A stretch of 64,000 nt of DNA from Paraphaeosphaeria minitans (GCA_015832175.1 WJXW01000011.1:1178001-1242000), one strand, 5' to 3'. Shown: positions 13,352-26,975, numbered from the stretch's first letter. Program-made: numbers and translations. Notes: generated by a model not told the origin, from the letters alone.

Positions 13352-13881
13352 CTACCCTATAGAATAAAATACTATAGAGGACTAAGCATATTAGAGTAAG
13401 TAGATCTAGAAGTGAGCTAAGCTTATTAGGCGTATATAAAATATATACTACTAGCATTTACAAAGCTATAAGGGTCCCTACTACTAGTGCTATAGTATAT
13501 ATAATATATATACTACTCTTACTAGCTAGAGTATTAGTTAGTAGTAGATCTATAATAAAAAAGTCTAACTTTATTACTAAAGTTTAGTAGCTTGAATAAA
13601 ATAACACCTTTACTAGTAAGCGTATTAATAGCCTAAAATATAATGGAAGCACTTAAAGTAGTAGTAAAGTGTAAGTATAGCGGCTTAATAAAATAAAATT
13701 TCTAAGGTATAAGAATAGATTATACATCCTAGATAAACTAGTAACTAGGTAAGAGATTTTGTTCCAGTAGTGTAATATATATATACTAGGCTACTTTGGC
13801 GTATATAGTACGCTTAAAGCTATTAAAAAGACCTACTATTAGCCTTTTATAAATTAAGATGTTTAGAAATATATAAAAACT
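13352..13881 (+). mobile_element. Chromovirus G4 fragment (pre-integrase/integrase region)
   Basis: Collinear with 30,052-30,580 of G2, covering the spacer after RNase H and the zinc-binding start of integrase. It is the target into which G1 inserted. On the right it stops abruptly at the 3' LTR of G3. The continuation is not found on the other side of G3. Confidence 0.75.
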
Positions 13882-14096
13882 TATAAGGTCTAGTTATAGG
13901 CAATAGTATTTTCTTTACACTAGGAAGGATTGTAAAAGAATAACTTAATAGTATTAATAGAATAATACTTATCTTATATAGAGTTAGGGCGTAGTATAGG
14001 TTTTACGTAGCTAGCTCGCTTAGTGTATAAGTCCTTTATAAGTCTTTAGCGCTAGATACTATAACACTATAATAATATTATAATCTACCTATTATA
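13882..14096 (-). repeat. 3' LTR of chromovirus G3
   Basis: 215 bp inverted G-family LTR, directly preceded (on its strand) by the G-family 3'-UTR block. Confidence 0.85.
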
Positions 14097-14396
14097 GAAT
14101 CTTCCCCCTAGCTATAGTCCTCTATAGCATGCTATAGCCTTAATAAAAATCTTATCCTATAGGAAAAGAAAGAAGTGTTTATAGGGATATACGTTGCGTA
14201 CGCAATAACAGCGCGTTATAAGTAAATAGTATATATTATAAACGTATTATACGTGTTATTTATTATAAGGCTTTTACTCCTTCTATTTGCTATAGCCTTT
14301 TGTAATATAGGGTAATAGGGCTATATAGTGTTAATATTATTTTAATTTTCGTGTGCTCTCTATCTACATAATATATCACTACTATATACTTAGTAT

Positions 14397-14645
14397 GGAT
14401 AAAGCGCTTAACCTTTAAATAACTTTTTTAATTATTTAATATACTATACTACTTAGTACCTAAGTATATTAAGAAGTCTAACTTATATAGTACTACTATT
14501 TTCGCGTTTAGTAATAATACTAAGCGCGTAAATTATAATATAGTGCTTATAACTTATATACACTACGCATAGAACTTAGTAAAGCTATCTAATAACTATA
14601 TAAAAGATAAGAATAAGCGCTATAACTATTATATTAAGGGTAATT
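14397..14645 (+). pseudogene. G3 convergent cysteine-rich accessory ORF, 5' half
   Basis: Runs opposite to G3 pol, starts at an ATG (MDKALN..) and carries the degraded cysteine cluster seen in G1 and G2. It is cut at the TAATT target site of copia A and continues at 21,889-22,490. Several Cys codons are changed to Tyr (TGT to TAT). No known family assigned. Confidence 0.5.
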
Positions 14646-14840
14646 TATTAAAGTAAAACACTCACTTCCGTAATTCTTTCTGGATCTACTAATTCATATC
14701 ACGGGATTCTTGCCAAGAGGCTCGTTTCTTTTGTATATAGTCTACCCTTTCAGCATCCTTTCCTACAATTAGCTCTTTATATTCTTTACAACTCTGCTCC
14801 TAAATATCTTATAATAGTTTAAGCCCTTTTTACTACAATA
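14646..14840 (+). repeat. 5' LTR of copia A (195 bp)
   Basis: Matches 21,694-21,888 end to end. This left copy carries more C-to-T/G-to-A changes than the right one (TATTAAAG.. versus TGTTAAAG..). Confidence 0.92.
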
Positions 14841-14858
14841 GTTATAAGCCTAGCGCTT
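14841..14858 (+). other. Primer-binding site of copia A
   Basis: GTTATAAGCCTAGCGCTT directly follows the 5' LTR and complements the D-stem/anticodon side of initiator tRNA after allowing one C-to-T change. It sets the element on the plus strand. Confidence 0.6.
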
Positions 14859-16200
14859 AGAACGTAGGACAATTCTCCCTACCTACTTAGTAACGCTTAA
14901 ATTATTATATAACACTCTATTTAGAACCTCTCTATAATATAACCCCCTATTTCTAATTATAAAAATTGTTAAAATAGCAGAAGTATAGCTTATTAATTGC
15001 GCTAGTTAGCCCTACTAGTTTGTCTAGCTTTAATTCTAAGTAAACTTAAAAGGAATCTAGAACTAAATTAACCTAGAGGCGATTAACGCTTTAGCAATTA
15101 ATTATATAAAGCTAGAATAACCTCCGCTCCTATAAAAACTATTACTAATTGTAGATACAGCCTCTGTAGTAAGTATTTAATTATATAAAGTAGAGCTTAC
15201 TAAGTATAAAATAGATAAGGAGAGCTTTCCTTTATAAATAGTAGAATATAGAGTAGTAGTTTTAGACTAGTAAGTAGACTATACTAAGATATAAAATCTC
15301 TAGACTTAAGTAAACGCTATAGTATCGCCTAATCTGCTTACTCCTACTATAATCACTCTAGTTAATACACGCTAAACTACGCTTTAGTCCCTAATTTAAC
15401 TCTTAAAGGAAGATCTCGCACTAAATAAAAGAGCTATATAGAATAATGTTTAAGCTTTATACTACGCTTATCTTAAGAAAGCTAAGTAGGCAAGATAAAG
15501 TCCTAAGACCTAGTTTAAAGAGTAGTAGCTCTTCTATTAAAAAGCAAAGACTTACTTAATTAGCGAAATTAGCAAACTACTTACTACTTAAAATTTCTTA
15601 GATGCAATCGCCGCGCGTATAGCACTAGATTAGGCCTAATTAATAAACTAACAGCTAATCTAGGATAAAACGCTAGGATAGAATTAGATCACGCTAGACA
15701 ATCTAGGGAAGGTATTTTTAGCGCTTATTTAGGAGTATTTAATCTAATCTAGTTCTAATAAAATAAGTAGGGTATTTGCCACTTTTAATAGATTATTAAG
15801 ACAATCTACTAACTCTAATAGTTCTAGTTTATCTAATTAGACAAAGAAATAACTAAACTTTCCCTATAAGCCCTATACTTATAGGTAGAAACTAATAGAG
15901 TGCTAAAGACTTTAAACCGCAATAGCTAGATTACCCTAGAATAGAATATTATTATTTAATCTTACTAATAAAGAAAAATTAGAGATTCTTAATTAACTTA
16001 AGTAGTCTAAGTAGTTAAACCTTTATAATGCGATTACGAAGGTAGAATAGAATAAGAAATAATCCTCTACTAAGACTATTAAGTATCCTAGTAGTATTAC
16101 TGCTACTCTACTAAACCTATTTAATCTGCCTATAGATAATAGAGCATTAGGTGTCTACTCTACTCTATATTCTAACGCTTATCCTCTGTTAGAATGTACG

Positions 16201-19200
16201 ATACTAGACAGTGCTATAGCAGTTTACCTAGTTAACAATTATAAAAGACTTATTCTTAAGACGTTTTAATTATTAAATAAGAGTATAGAGGTAGGTACAT
16301 AAAGCCTCCTAATCTTAGGAATTAGTAATAGACTAATTAAGAACGCTTTGCATAGGAAAAATAGGAGATTTATAGAAGATCTACTACTCTAAGGAGTAAG
16401 AGTAGTAGAAGGCTTTTATATAAATATTATATTAGAAGCTCTTTTAAAGAAAGTAAAGATTTAATACTTTAGTTTAGATTACACTCTTAGAATTAGAAAC
16501 CTAGAATAAAGCGTTATTTTAGTAGACCTAAGATATAAGTATAACTTTACTTTCTTATAATATAAGCTAATCTGCTCTTGTCTAATTGTTATAAGTGTGA
16601 CTACTAAAGGATTATTCTAGGTTAATATTAAGAGATTAGATTCTAAGGACCTCTAGCACCTTTAAGCAGGACATATAGAAAGTAGAGCTTTATAAGCTCT
16701 AGTAACTACAGCCTAAAGTGTAAAGATTACTAGAATATTAAAAAAGGATTATAAGCACTATACTACTACACACGTAACCTAGGTAATCTCTAAAAGACCT
16801 AGAGAATAATTACCTAGGCTATTTCACTTATTATCCTAGGATCTATTTAATATGCCTACTACTTAAAATAGAGAAAACTAGGTTTTACTAATTAAAGAAA
16901 ATTTTAGTAAGAAACCTTATGTTTTTAATCTTAGAACAAAGACACTTTCTAAAATAATAAGAGTGTAGTAGGATTTCTTAGCTCTTATTAATACAAAATA
17001 TAAGCTTTAAATCACAAAAATCTACTAAGATAATAATATAGTAACACTTCTATAGAGAGGGAAATCCTAGTATAAATTTTAGGCTAATTAGGAAAGGATA
17101 ATAATTAGCAGACTACTACTCTATACGCATAAGCCTAATAGCGCTACAGAAAGAGTAGGCTAAGAGCTTATAATAAAAGTAATTAAAATATAAATAAGCG
17201 CAAATCTGCTATTAAATCTCTAGCCTAAGATTATATAAGCTGTATACTAGCTTTAAGGAATAATTCCTAGCCTAGTATTAGGCTATTAATTACCTAATAA
17301 AACATTAAATACTTAGTTTAGACAATATTTTTGTTATTTTAAACTAGCAAAAACATAATATAGGACAGCTAATCTTTATCTAAACTAGAGTGCTGTCTAC
17401 GCCTATAGCTACTAAGCCTACCCTTTAGATTAGAAGCGTGTAGCTAGGCGAGATAGAAGAGAATTTAAAGTAAATCCTAGGGGCTATATTAGATACCTAG
17501 TAGGCTATAAAGCTTCTAATATCTACTAAATATAGATTCCCTAGCTTAATTAGGTAATTACTACACAAAACGTAAGGTTTAATAAGTCCTTATTTTATAA
17601 AAGATTAGAGAAATAATCTATTCTAAAAATAGAAGTGTTAAAAATAGTAGAAAGCCTTTAAGAAGGAGAGCTAAATAATTTAAGAGAAGCGTATAAAAAC
17701 GCGCTTAATATTCTTCTTAAAACAAATAAGTATATAAGAACTACTACTAGACCTATAAGTAACTCTTAGGTAATTAAAAGTAAAGTAGGCTAGCTAAGTA
17801 ATTAGAAACCTAAGGTACCTACTACTAAGCAAGCTATAGGCTTAGCTAGCTAGCAGCTAAAAATTCACTTAAGTAAGAAAGGAAGTATAGGACTTATAAC
17901 CCCTAATTAGACACTAGAGCTAGGTAATCTTAGGGGTAATCTGTTAAGTAATTAAGAGATATCTAGCAGCTACTAAAACACTACTAGAAGAGCTAGCCTG
18001 CTAGAATCTAGGGATTTAATACCCTATTTATTAGTAGAAACTAATTAGGTTACTAATTAACCTAGCGCAAATAACTTAATCACGCTAGATAAAGCAGATA
18101 ACCTACTAGCGCGCTAAAGGCAAAGGCAGATCTATCTAAAGGTAAGTAGAATAAGTAGGCGAAATTATAGTAAAGTACTAGAAATTAACTAACTAATAAA
18201 TCGCTATCTACTATTGCAAAGATTAAAGAAGCAAAATAATTAGGATAATTAACTAGGGGGTAGGTAGAAGCTAAGTGCTTATATACTAATCGCTAATTAT
18301 CTTTAAAGTAATCTTAATATAATATTAAAGTATACGTTTATACTAGGAGCAGCAGAGGCCTAGTCTAAGTAAAAAGAATATATTACACTAAATGTAATAG
18401 TATTTACTTCTATACTTAAAAAGGCGCCTAGAGCGTCTTATACAGCTTAAACTTATAAAGATAAGCTTACACTAGAGCTAACCTTATAAAAACACTTTTA
18501 TAATTATCTATATAGGAAGCTATTCCTCCTTGCCGCTTATAAGGAGATTTTAACTTTATAAAATAAAGGTACCTAGACAGAGATTAAATAATTAGAGGTG
18601 TTAGAGTAACTACTCCCTTTAAAGTAGGTCTTTACCTATAAGTTTAATTAAAATAGATACTTTAAAAAGTGTAAAGCTTAAATTGTTATAAGAGGAGATC
18701 TTTAGAAAAAAAATACTCTCTACTCTACCTATACTGCTACCCTAGTAGTAAGATTTTTTTAATTAGCTATAGCTCTAGTAGTAGAATTTAATTTAGAAAT
18801 TTTATAATTTAATATAGTAAGAGCGTTTCTAAATACTCTTATTATAGCCGCTAATCTAGTAACTTATAAATTACCTAATAGTTTTAAAAAGCTAGAAAAG
18901 TGTGTAAGATTAAATTAAGCTTTATATAGCTTAAGAAATTCACTACTTCTTTAGTATAAAGAATTTATAAGATTACTTTAATCTTATAGACTCTTAGCTT
19001 TGCTAGAAGAGCTATACCTTTTCTTTAATAGTAATTAAAGTATTATTATTCTATTTTATATTAATAACATTCTTCTTCTCTATTACAAGAGTAAAGAGAA
19101 AGAAGCCCTAGATTTTTAGAAAAAAATTACGAATAAATACAAGATTAAATTAAAAGGACTAGTAGAGTAGTTCCTAGGTATTTAAGTAATTAGGGATAGA

Positions 19201-20020
19201 GAAGTAAGATTAATTTCTCTAGTCTATAATACCTATATTAATAAGATTACAAAAAAGTTTAACCTTTTAAACTCTAGGAGCTTCCCTCCTATACCTCTAT
19301 TAGCAGAAAATTTTATTCTAAGCATAGAAGAAGCCACTCCTTAATAAATAAAGCTCTTTTAAGAAAAGGTAGGATTAGCTCTCTACACAGTAATTATACT
19401 ACGCCTAGATATAGCCTTTATAGTGTTAAAGCTATCACACTTTCTAACAAATCTAAGTAAAGAACACTTTGCTGCTATTAATTGTGTGATTCTTTACTTC
19501 TATTAAACTAGATAGTAGGCTATAGTCTTTAGAGGCTATAATAGACCTAATCTACTAATATATAAAGATGCCTTATTTACTAATAATCTAATATTACAAT
19601 AATCTTCCTATAGATATATTATCCTATTGTTTAGAGGAGCTATCCTATAGAAAGCAGCTTAATAGAACATAATTACTACTTTAATAATAGAAGCAAAGCT
19701 TCTAGCGCTTAAATATATAAGTAAAGAAGCTATAGCGATTAAGAGATTCTTTACTAAGCTTACTCTAGATCTAGGACCTTTATAGAAGGTCTATTACAAT
19801 AATCTTTAAACTATTTATTTAGTAATTAAAAAGAACAAAAGAATCACTACTTAACTACGCTATATAGATATTTAGAATATGTAGTTGCGGTAAGAGTATA
19901 TAAAAGGATCGTTTTAAGTAGAATATCTTCTAACTAGCAAAATGCTAGTAGATGGCCTTATAAAGGCTCTTACTTATTAGTAGTTTAATAGATTTAAAAG
20001 GCTATTAAATCTATAAGATA
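16201..20020 (+). pseudogene. Copia A protease-integrase-RT-RNase H remnant
   Basis: A single broken frame follows the Ty1/copia order. Protease active-site segment at 16,201. Integrase spans about 16,650-17,400. RT spans about 18,340-19,150 with YINN at 19,057. The RT-to-RNase H tail includes an RPN/DALF-like region (about 19,540) and ends after the LTSKMLVDGLIKAL segment (about 19,950), the usual copia RNase H end. Loss of aspartates in YVDD and many stops make it inactive. Confidence 0.85.
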
Positions 20021-20929
20021 TAAGCATAATAAGTACAAAACAAGAGTAAGTAAGTAGAGAAATAATTTATTAACTACTTAGAATTATTAATTTAGAGCTA
20101 GAAAATAAGAAAAAAAAAAGAAAAGAAAGAAAAGATTAGAGGAAGAATAAGAATTAGAGAAAGAGGAGATTAAAGAGCTTATCTATAAGTATATAAACCC
20201 TCTTCCTCCTTTACTTAATTATAGGGGTGCGAGAATCTCCCTTATAATTAGTAGTAGGAGATTCTCCCTATTCTCCTCCTCTCCTCCTCTCTACAGTAGG
20301 TGATTCCTTACTCTATCTACCTCCTCTACCTCTCCTTTAATTAGTAGGAGGTAATAGCTTACTTTAGCCTCCCCTCCTTTAATTAGTAAAAGAAGAAGCA
20401 CTTGCCTAGCCTCTATCCTACTTTAGAGCTAATAGGCCGCTTATCTAGCTATTTTAATTAGGGTATTAGCTGCGACCGCGCTACTCCTTAATAAGTAGGG
20501 CAAGAGGGCAATTACCCTATCCTCTACTAAAGATTAGCTAGGAAGGAAAGAGTAGAATAGTAGCTACGTGCTAAGCTTACTTCTCCTAATTACTAGTAGA
20601 AGGAGGACTTTATAAAGCTACTTTAACCCTTTTATGTAGCTTAGTAATTAGCCTCTCCTACAGAAAGTATTAGCTAAACCTAGAAAGAATTTTAAAATAA
20701 AAGCTTATATTAGCACCCTCTAATAGTTAATAGCAGATAAAATCTATAGCTAGAGTCTAAATATGCGGCTAGCTATAGAAATAATTAGTAAAATTAGCTA
20801 AAGTAATAGGATAACCCTATACATAGTAGTGTAAAAGTAGGTAAAGTAAGTATAGTAGCGCCTACTTAAGCTTAAAGTATTATTATAGTAGTGTCTATTA
20901 CTTTTTCCTACTAAAGCTCCCTTTAAGTA

Positions 20930-21302
20930 GCCTAAGTAGCTTACTTGTCTAAGAGCACTAAGTAATTGCTAGAGGCCTAGAGCTAGAATAAAAGGAGCTA
21001 GTAGAGTAGGAGGATCTTAGTAAGAGGATTAGAAGCTTTATTTAGTAGCTTTTACAGCTTTTACTATACGTGCTTTAGCTAGGTTATTAGATATCTAAAA
21101 GAGTTAGTAAAGCTCTAAATAATAGAAAAAGCGTAAAGTAATAATTAGAAGAAAATAACCTACTATAAAGTAGTAGGATTTAAAGGCTTAAACTAGTAGG
21201 CTTAAATTAGATAGGAGGTTAAAGCGTTAAAAGTGAAAAATTAAAGAGAAAAGATTAAGTGCTAGTAAAAGGCTTATATACTCTACTACCTATCTAATTA
21301 TT
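20930..21302 (+). pseudogene. Possible third ORF of copia A, coiled-coil type
   Basis: Downstream of RNase H a frame rich in Leu, Gln, Glu and Lys reads like a coiled coil followed by a basic segment and a short LPI tail. Heptad-like spacing is visible although stops interrupt it. It could be an accessory protein of the element. No family was assigned. Confidence 0.35.
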
Positions 21303-21693
21303 AAGCGCTAAATACGCTCCTTCCTTACTACTTATTTCTCTTACTACTGCTTCTTTCTAATTAAAACGCGCCTGCCTATCGTACTTACTAGCTAGTAAGA
21401 GCGGGGAAATTACCTTACAGTTAATAGGAAGTAAGCAAAAAAAGTAGTAGAATAGAAGCGTTTACACTCTAGGCCTTTATGCCATACTTATAATCTCCTA
21501 ACCCACTAGAAGAAGAGATTCTAGAAACGATTCACAATAGAATTTGTAATTTAGAAAATAAACAGTAATTGTTTTGCTATTATAATAAATAGGGGGTAAT
21601 AGAATCGCTGTTCTTAAGATTAGGAAGGATTTAGACAATTACAGATTACTTCTTAGAATAGGTAATCTGCTTTAAGCGATCACCTAGGGGGTG

Positions 21694-21888
21694 TGTTAAA
21701 GTAAAACACTTACTTCTGTGATTCTTTCTAGATCTACTAATTCATATTACAGGATTCTTACTAAGAGGCTCGTTTCTTTTGTATATAGTCTGCCCTTTCG
21801 GCATCCTTTCCTACAATTAGCTCTTTGTATTCTTTACAACTCTGCTCCTGAATATCCTATGATAGTTCGAGCCCTTTTTACCACAACA
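21694..21888 (+). repeat. 3' LTR of copia A (195 bp)
   Basis: TGTTAAAG..CCACAACA with intact TG..CA ends, followed by TSD TAATT. Confidence 0.92.
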
Positions 21889-22489
21889 TAATTATAGAGG
21901 CTATAATTTAGTATATCTAAAGTCGCGCGCTATATATACGTTTTAGCTAATATTTATAGGTGCTAAAGGTAATAAATAGGCGCCTTAATTGCTTATACGC
22001 CCTTTAGAATTACTATTATATTATAGTTATAAAGATCCTAAGTAGTTAGTGTGAAATAGATAAGTGTATAAAAGTAATAGACTTAAAGCTAGCTTATTAC
22101 TAAAAGTAATTTAACTTAGAGCTAGCTAACTACTAGTGTGTTACAGCTTATATTAGTACACCTATAGGTGTAGTAACCTAGGTGCCTACTACTAGCCCTT
22201 AGTATCTAGACTTAATTCTAGTAGAGTAGTATTAAATTACTAGTGCTTTTAAGGTAGTTATTCCCCTTATATAGTAAATAGTAAGTTTACACCTTTACTA
22301 TACTTAAAATATATACTAATAGCTTACTCTAAGTTAATCTAGTATCTACTTTTTACTGTAATAAAGCTAACTTAGATAATAGTAATAAAAAAAGTAGGAA
22401 AAAGGTTACTACTAGAAGTATAGTAGGTAAGAATAGTAAGAACTATAGAAATAATAGAAATAATAAGTAGGGGGGCTGTAGATAGCGCG

Positions 22490-25400
22490 TAGTTTAGTTA
22501 GATTACTTCTTAAAAACTAGCCTATAGGCCTTAGGTAGATACTCTTAATAAGCTATAAGTACTCTATAAGCTATAGTATTCTATAATAATATACATTATA
22601 TCTACGTTCTATGTACTTTTATTATATTCTTTACCTCCTCTTTATATACACAGCTCTTGTTCCTTTAAAGGTTTAGACTAAGTTATTTATATTTTTAAAA
22701 TCTAACTTTAAAATTTAGGTATCCTAAATCTTATTATAGCCTTTTAAGTAGAATAGGTATTACTTTTACCTTTTTCTTATTTACTTAGCTAGAATTTCTT
22801 CTACTTCCTATGCTTTTCCTCCTTTAGGTGTAACCTCTAGTAGTTAAGTATTAATATCTTTTACTCCTAGCCTTAGTTTCTATTATTTAGAGAGGGAAAT
22901 ATAAAACACGTTATAAATATAATAGTATAGTAGGAGGAGTAAGTAGTATACCTATATTCTAACTACGTTCTACACTTAGAAGGGCCTAATAATTTTTTTT
23001 AATAGCTTTTTACTTAGTTATTAAGGCATATGTATACTCTTTATACTAAGTAGGACTAAATTACCTCTTTAAAATAACTCTTACTTATACTTTTTATTAT
23101 AGTACTAGCTCTAATACTTTTATAGTAAGCGTAGGTACTCTATAAGCAATATACGTACACTATGTATATATTTTACTTTTTTAACTATATCTAGTAGCTC
23201 CTTCTCTAGCCTACTATCTATAGGAGGCGTAGTAAGGATAGGGTGTTTACTATATATAGTATAGAAAGGTATTATTTTTATTAAATTATAAATAGAGTTA
23301 TTATATATAAATTAAGCTATTAGGAGTACTTTAATCTAGTTTACTTATAGAGATGTAATAAATATATAAAAATATTATTTAAGCGTCTAATTCTAGCGCT
23401 CTATTTACCTCTTTATCTAAGAGTAGAAAGTACTCCTAAGCCTACGCTTTACTTATAGTTAGTAGTGTATTTCTACCTAAGATACAGAGGTAAAGATAGA
23501 GTTCCTATTAGATATAATACCTTTCTAAATGCTAAACTTTAAGATAAGCTCTTAAAATTAGGCTTCTATAAATTCTTTTATATTTTATATTATCTACGTA
23601 AGTATATAAATAGCTATCTTAAAGCAGTAGTATATAATTATAAAAATTATATTAACAGCGTAGCTACCTTAATCCTTTACTAGTAGAAATCTAGTTATAA
23701 AGTCTAATAAGACTTTCTTAAAGATATCCTTTAGTGTTAGAAGAGGTAATAGCTAGCTATACTTACTATACCTTATAGGTTTGCTCTTTTAGTACATAGT
23801 ATAAGTCCTTATATACTTCTAAATATCTTAATCTATAAGAGGCTAATAGTAGGTCTTTCTAATAGCCTTAAGCGTTTTATATACGCTAAAGTAGCCTACT
23901 ATATATATATTATAGTGCTAGAACAAAATCTCTTACCTAATTACTAGTTTATCTAGGATGTATAATCTACTATTATACCTTAGGACTTCTATTTTATTAA
24001 GGCGCTATACTTATACCTTACTACTACTTTAAGCACTTCTTTTACACCTTACGCTAGTAATACGCTTAATAGTAAAGGCGTTCCTTTACTAAGGCTACTA
24101 AACTTTAGTAATAAGGTTAGACTCTTTTATTATAGGTTTACTACTAACTAATACTTTAGCTAGTAAGTGTAGTACGTATAGCGTGTACACTATAGCACTA
24201 GTAATAGGAACCCTTATAGCTTTATAAATATTAGTAACATACGTCTTATATACGCCTAATAAGCTTAGCTTATTTATAGATCTACTTACTTTACTATACT
24301 GAGTCCTCTATAGTATTTTGTTCTGTAGGGTAGGTAATAAATAGGTTAGTAATAGGTTTTCTTATACGTAATCTACCCTTCTTAATAGTCTATCTGCTAG
24401 GTTTATTTTGTCTAGGTAGTGTTCTACTTTAAAATTAAAAGCTACTAGGTATATTACCTATTATACTTATTATAGGATTAGCTTCTGTACAGCGCGTATA
24501 CTATATAAGTTATTATAGTTACTTAGTATTTAATTTATATACTATATGCTATCTAAATAATATCTCTATTACTTAAAGTAGTAGATAATAGCAAAGAGCT
24601 TAAGGTTATAAACCTTATAATTTAGCTCTATAGCTTAAAGTTTCCTTAATATAAAAGTAACTAGATGCCACTTCTAGTTCTTAAATAGCTATAAAAAAAT
24701 ACTGTATATTATAAAAGTTAATGCGTTAGTCTCTAATTAGATTAGTAGTATAAAGTTAAAGTAGCGTAAAATAGGCGCACTTAAAAAGCGCGTTTTAAGT
24801 ATTTTAAAAGTATTATTAGTCTTTACTAACTATTAGAATACTTAGTTCTTTTTAAGTAGGTTTAAGAGAGGAGTAGTCTCTTATATATATACTTTAGTAA
24901 ATCGCCTATAAAAGTTTATAAAGCCTAGAAATAACTAGAGCTTTTAAATACTAGTTAGCTGTAGCTATTCTATAATAGTTACTATGTATATAGGATTAGC
25001 GCAGATTCCTTATATAGTTATAATAAAACTAAAAAAGTAGACTTCGCCTAAGGCGAATGTACACTTAGTTAAATTAATAAAAAGTTTAGCCTTACGTAGT
25101 AATTTAAGCATAGTGTAGATAGCGCGCTAATAAAGCGTAAGATCCTTATTATAGGTATAGATAAGTATACTATTTAGATACATAATATATATGTAATCTA
25201 GGTGTAGTGCTAGTGCCTTATTAATATATACCTAGAAGCTTATAGGGGCATTAGTTAAGCTAAATAGTATTACTAAGTATTTAAAGTAGCTATAGTAAGT
25301 CTAGAATGTAGTTTTTTACTTGTCTCCTACTTAGATCTAAATTCTGTAGTAGGCATTACAAAGATTAAGGGTTATATAGTAGTATATGCCTAATAGGTAG

Positions 25401-26560
25401 TTAAGCGTCTCTCTAACTAAAGGTAGTAGGTAATAATCCTTAATAGTAATTATATTAAGGCCCTAATAATTTATATAAAGCTATAGTGTACTATCTTTCT
25501 TAGAAGCAAATAGAATTAGTACTCTAGCTAGGCTAGTACTATACCTAATCTATTCCTTTTTTAAGGTATTATTTAGATACTTCTAAAGTACCTTAAGTTC
25601 CTGCTCTAAGAGATTATAGAGTAGTTTATAAAGAGGTTCTTTTCCCTCTATAATAGGGATAGCATAATTAGATTTCTTAAAATCTAGTAGAGTAGTGTGA
25701 GGTCTAGTTATAGGCAATAGTACTTGCTTCACACCAGGAAGGACAGTAAAAGGATAACTCTAGTAATATTAATAGAACAATACTTGTCTTGTGTGGAGTT
25801 GGCGCGCGGCGCAGGTTTTGCGCAGCTGGCTCGCTTAGCGCACAGACCCTCTATAGGGCCCTGGCGCTAGATACCACAACACCACAACAATATCGTGATC
25901 TACCTGTTACAAGTAGACACTACTTTTTTATTAAATATATTACTATATTCGCGTATTACGTTAAGAATACGTAGTACCTACACTATATATACTTTATTAA
26001 TATACGCTAGGTACTCTAAGCTTACACTAGTTATTTATAAGACCTCTAGAAGAAATAATTCTAAGCTAGTATACTTTATATTATTTTTAAAGTCCCTTAT
26101 AGTAATAAGCTATATTAAAGCTATAGTATAGCCCTAGCGCTATGTTTATAAGCTATAATTAAGGTAGATATTACCTTCTTATAGGAAGGGGTTACTAAGT
26201 AGAAAGGGGATCCCTTCCTTATTAACGCTATAGATAGTAGTTTTTGTCCTACGCTCTACCTCTATATTATCTATAATACGCACCTAAAGCGTATAGGCAG
26301 CGTAGGTGCTTTACTTTTAGGCCCTAATCTATTCTAGTTTAGGGAGCTTAGCCCCTTTAATAGGCTTTAAGTTTATTTTAATAGTAATAATCTAGCTAAT
26401 TAGGCTAATATTAGCCTATAGGTTAAGAATTATTTAGAGTTCCCTCTATACGCCTATATTTCTAACTATACTATATATGCGCTTTATATCTAGTAAGATA
26501 TAAATTAGTAGGTGCCTTACTATATCCAGGTTATAAGTAAGGCTTAGCCTTTTCTTATAT
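22490..26560 (-). pseudogene. G3 pol remnant
   Basis: Collinear, in inverted orientation, with 28,050-32,160 of G2. Read on the minus strand it gives protease, RT (near 25,400-25,050), RNase H, integrase (about 24,300-23,300) and chromodomain. It is interrupted by the solo LTR at 25,696-25,911. Both catalytic aspartates of YLDD are lost. Confidence 0.75.
25696..25911 (-). repeat. Solo LTR of the G family, nearly unmutated
   Basis: 216 bp, TGTGAGGTC..CTGTTACA, with perfect TSD AGTAG at 25,691-25,695 and 25,912-25,916. It is inserted in G3 pol. It retains many CA and TG dinucleotides that are TA in every other copy, so it is much younger or was spared mutation. Small ORFs here are incidental. 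Confidence 0.93.
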
Positions 26561-26739
26561 AGTTTACTTATATAGGAATCTAATTCGAATTACTACCTTT
26601 ATATTTATTAGTATAGTAGCTAGTTTTATAGCACTTATAGTAGGTAACACTTTTTTTATTCTAGGTCTTACTATTACCTTTAGTATTTAGTAGTTCACTA
26701 TAGTATCTTTAGATTTCTTTAATATATAACGTAGTCTTA

Positions 26740-26947
26740 TATAACGGGTAGATTACGATATTATTATAGTGTTATAGTATCTAGCGCTAAGGACTTATAA
26801 AGGGCCTATACGATAAGTAAGCTAGCTGCGTAAAACCTATACTACGCCCTAACTCTATATAAGATAAGTATTATTCTATTAAAAGTTATCCTTTTACTAT
26901 CCTTTCTAGTGTAAAGTAAATACAATTGCCTATAACTAGACTTTATA
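26740..26947 (+). repeat. 5' LTR of chromovirus G2 (208 bp)
   Basis: G-family LTR lacking the 7 bases TACTACT present in its partner at 33,501. The 5' LTR of G3 has the same deletion. Confidence 0.9.
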
Positions 26948-26975
26948 TAATAACTTTATCTAGGACAGTCTAAGG

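Larger units (their letters stand above)
14646..21888 (+). mobile_element. Complete Ty1/copia element A, RIP-mutated
   Basis: The element has 195-bp LTRs at both ends and a perfect 5-bp TSD TAATT (14,641-14,645 and 21,889-21,893). The internal order is gag, protease, integrase, RT, RNase H, which defines Ty1/copia. Protease is seen at 16,201 (ILDSAIAVYLVNN, where DSG is expected). A GAG-pre-integrase-like HLxAGHI segment lies near 16,660. RT YVDD reads as YINN (19,057-19,068), and RNase H ends near 20,020. It is inserted in the convergent ORF of G3. Dense stops, mostly from TAG and TAA, rule out activity. Confidence 0.92.

Noticed and set aside
13882..14096. Solo-LTR interpretation of the inverted G-family LTR at 13,882
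   Set aside because: The matching 3'-UTR block directly follows on its inner side and continues into G3. The flanks also give no duplication.
25789..26131. Two small plus-strand ORFs across 25,789-26,131
   Set aside because: They run through the end of a solo LTR into mutated pol of G3 on the opposite strand. They are chance frames.
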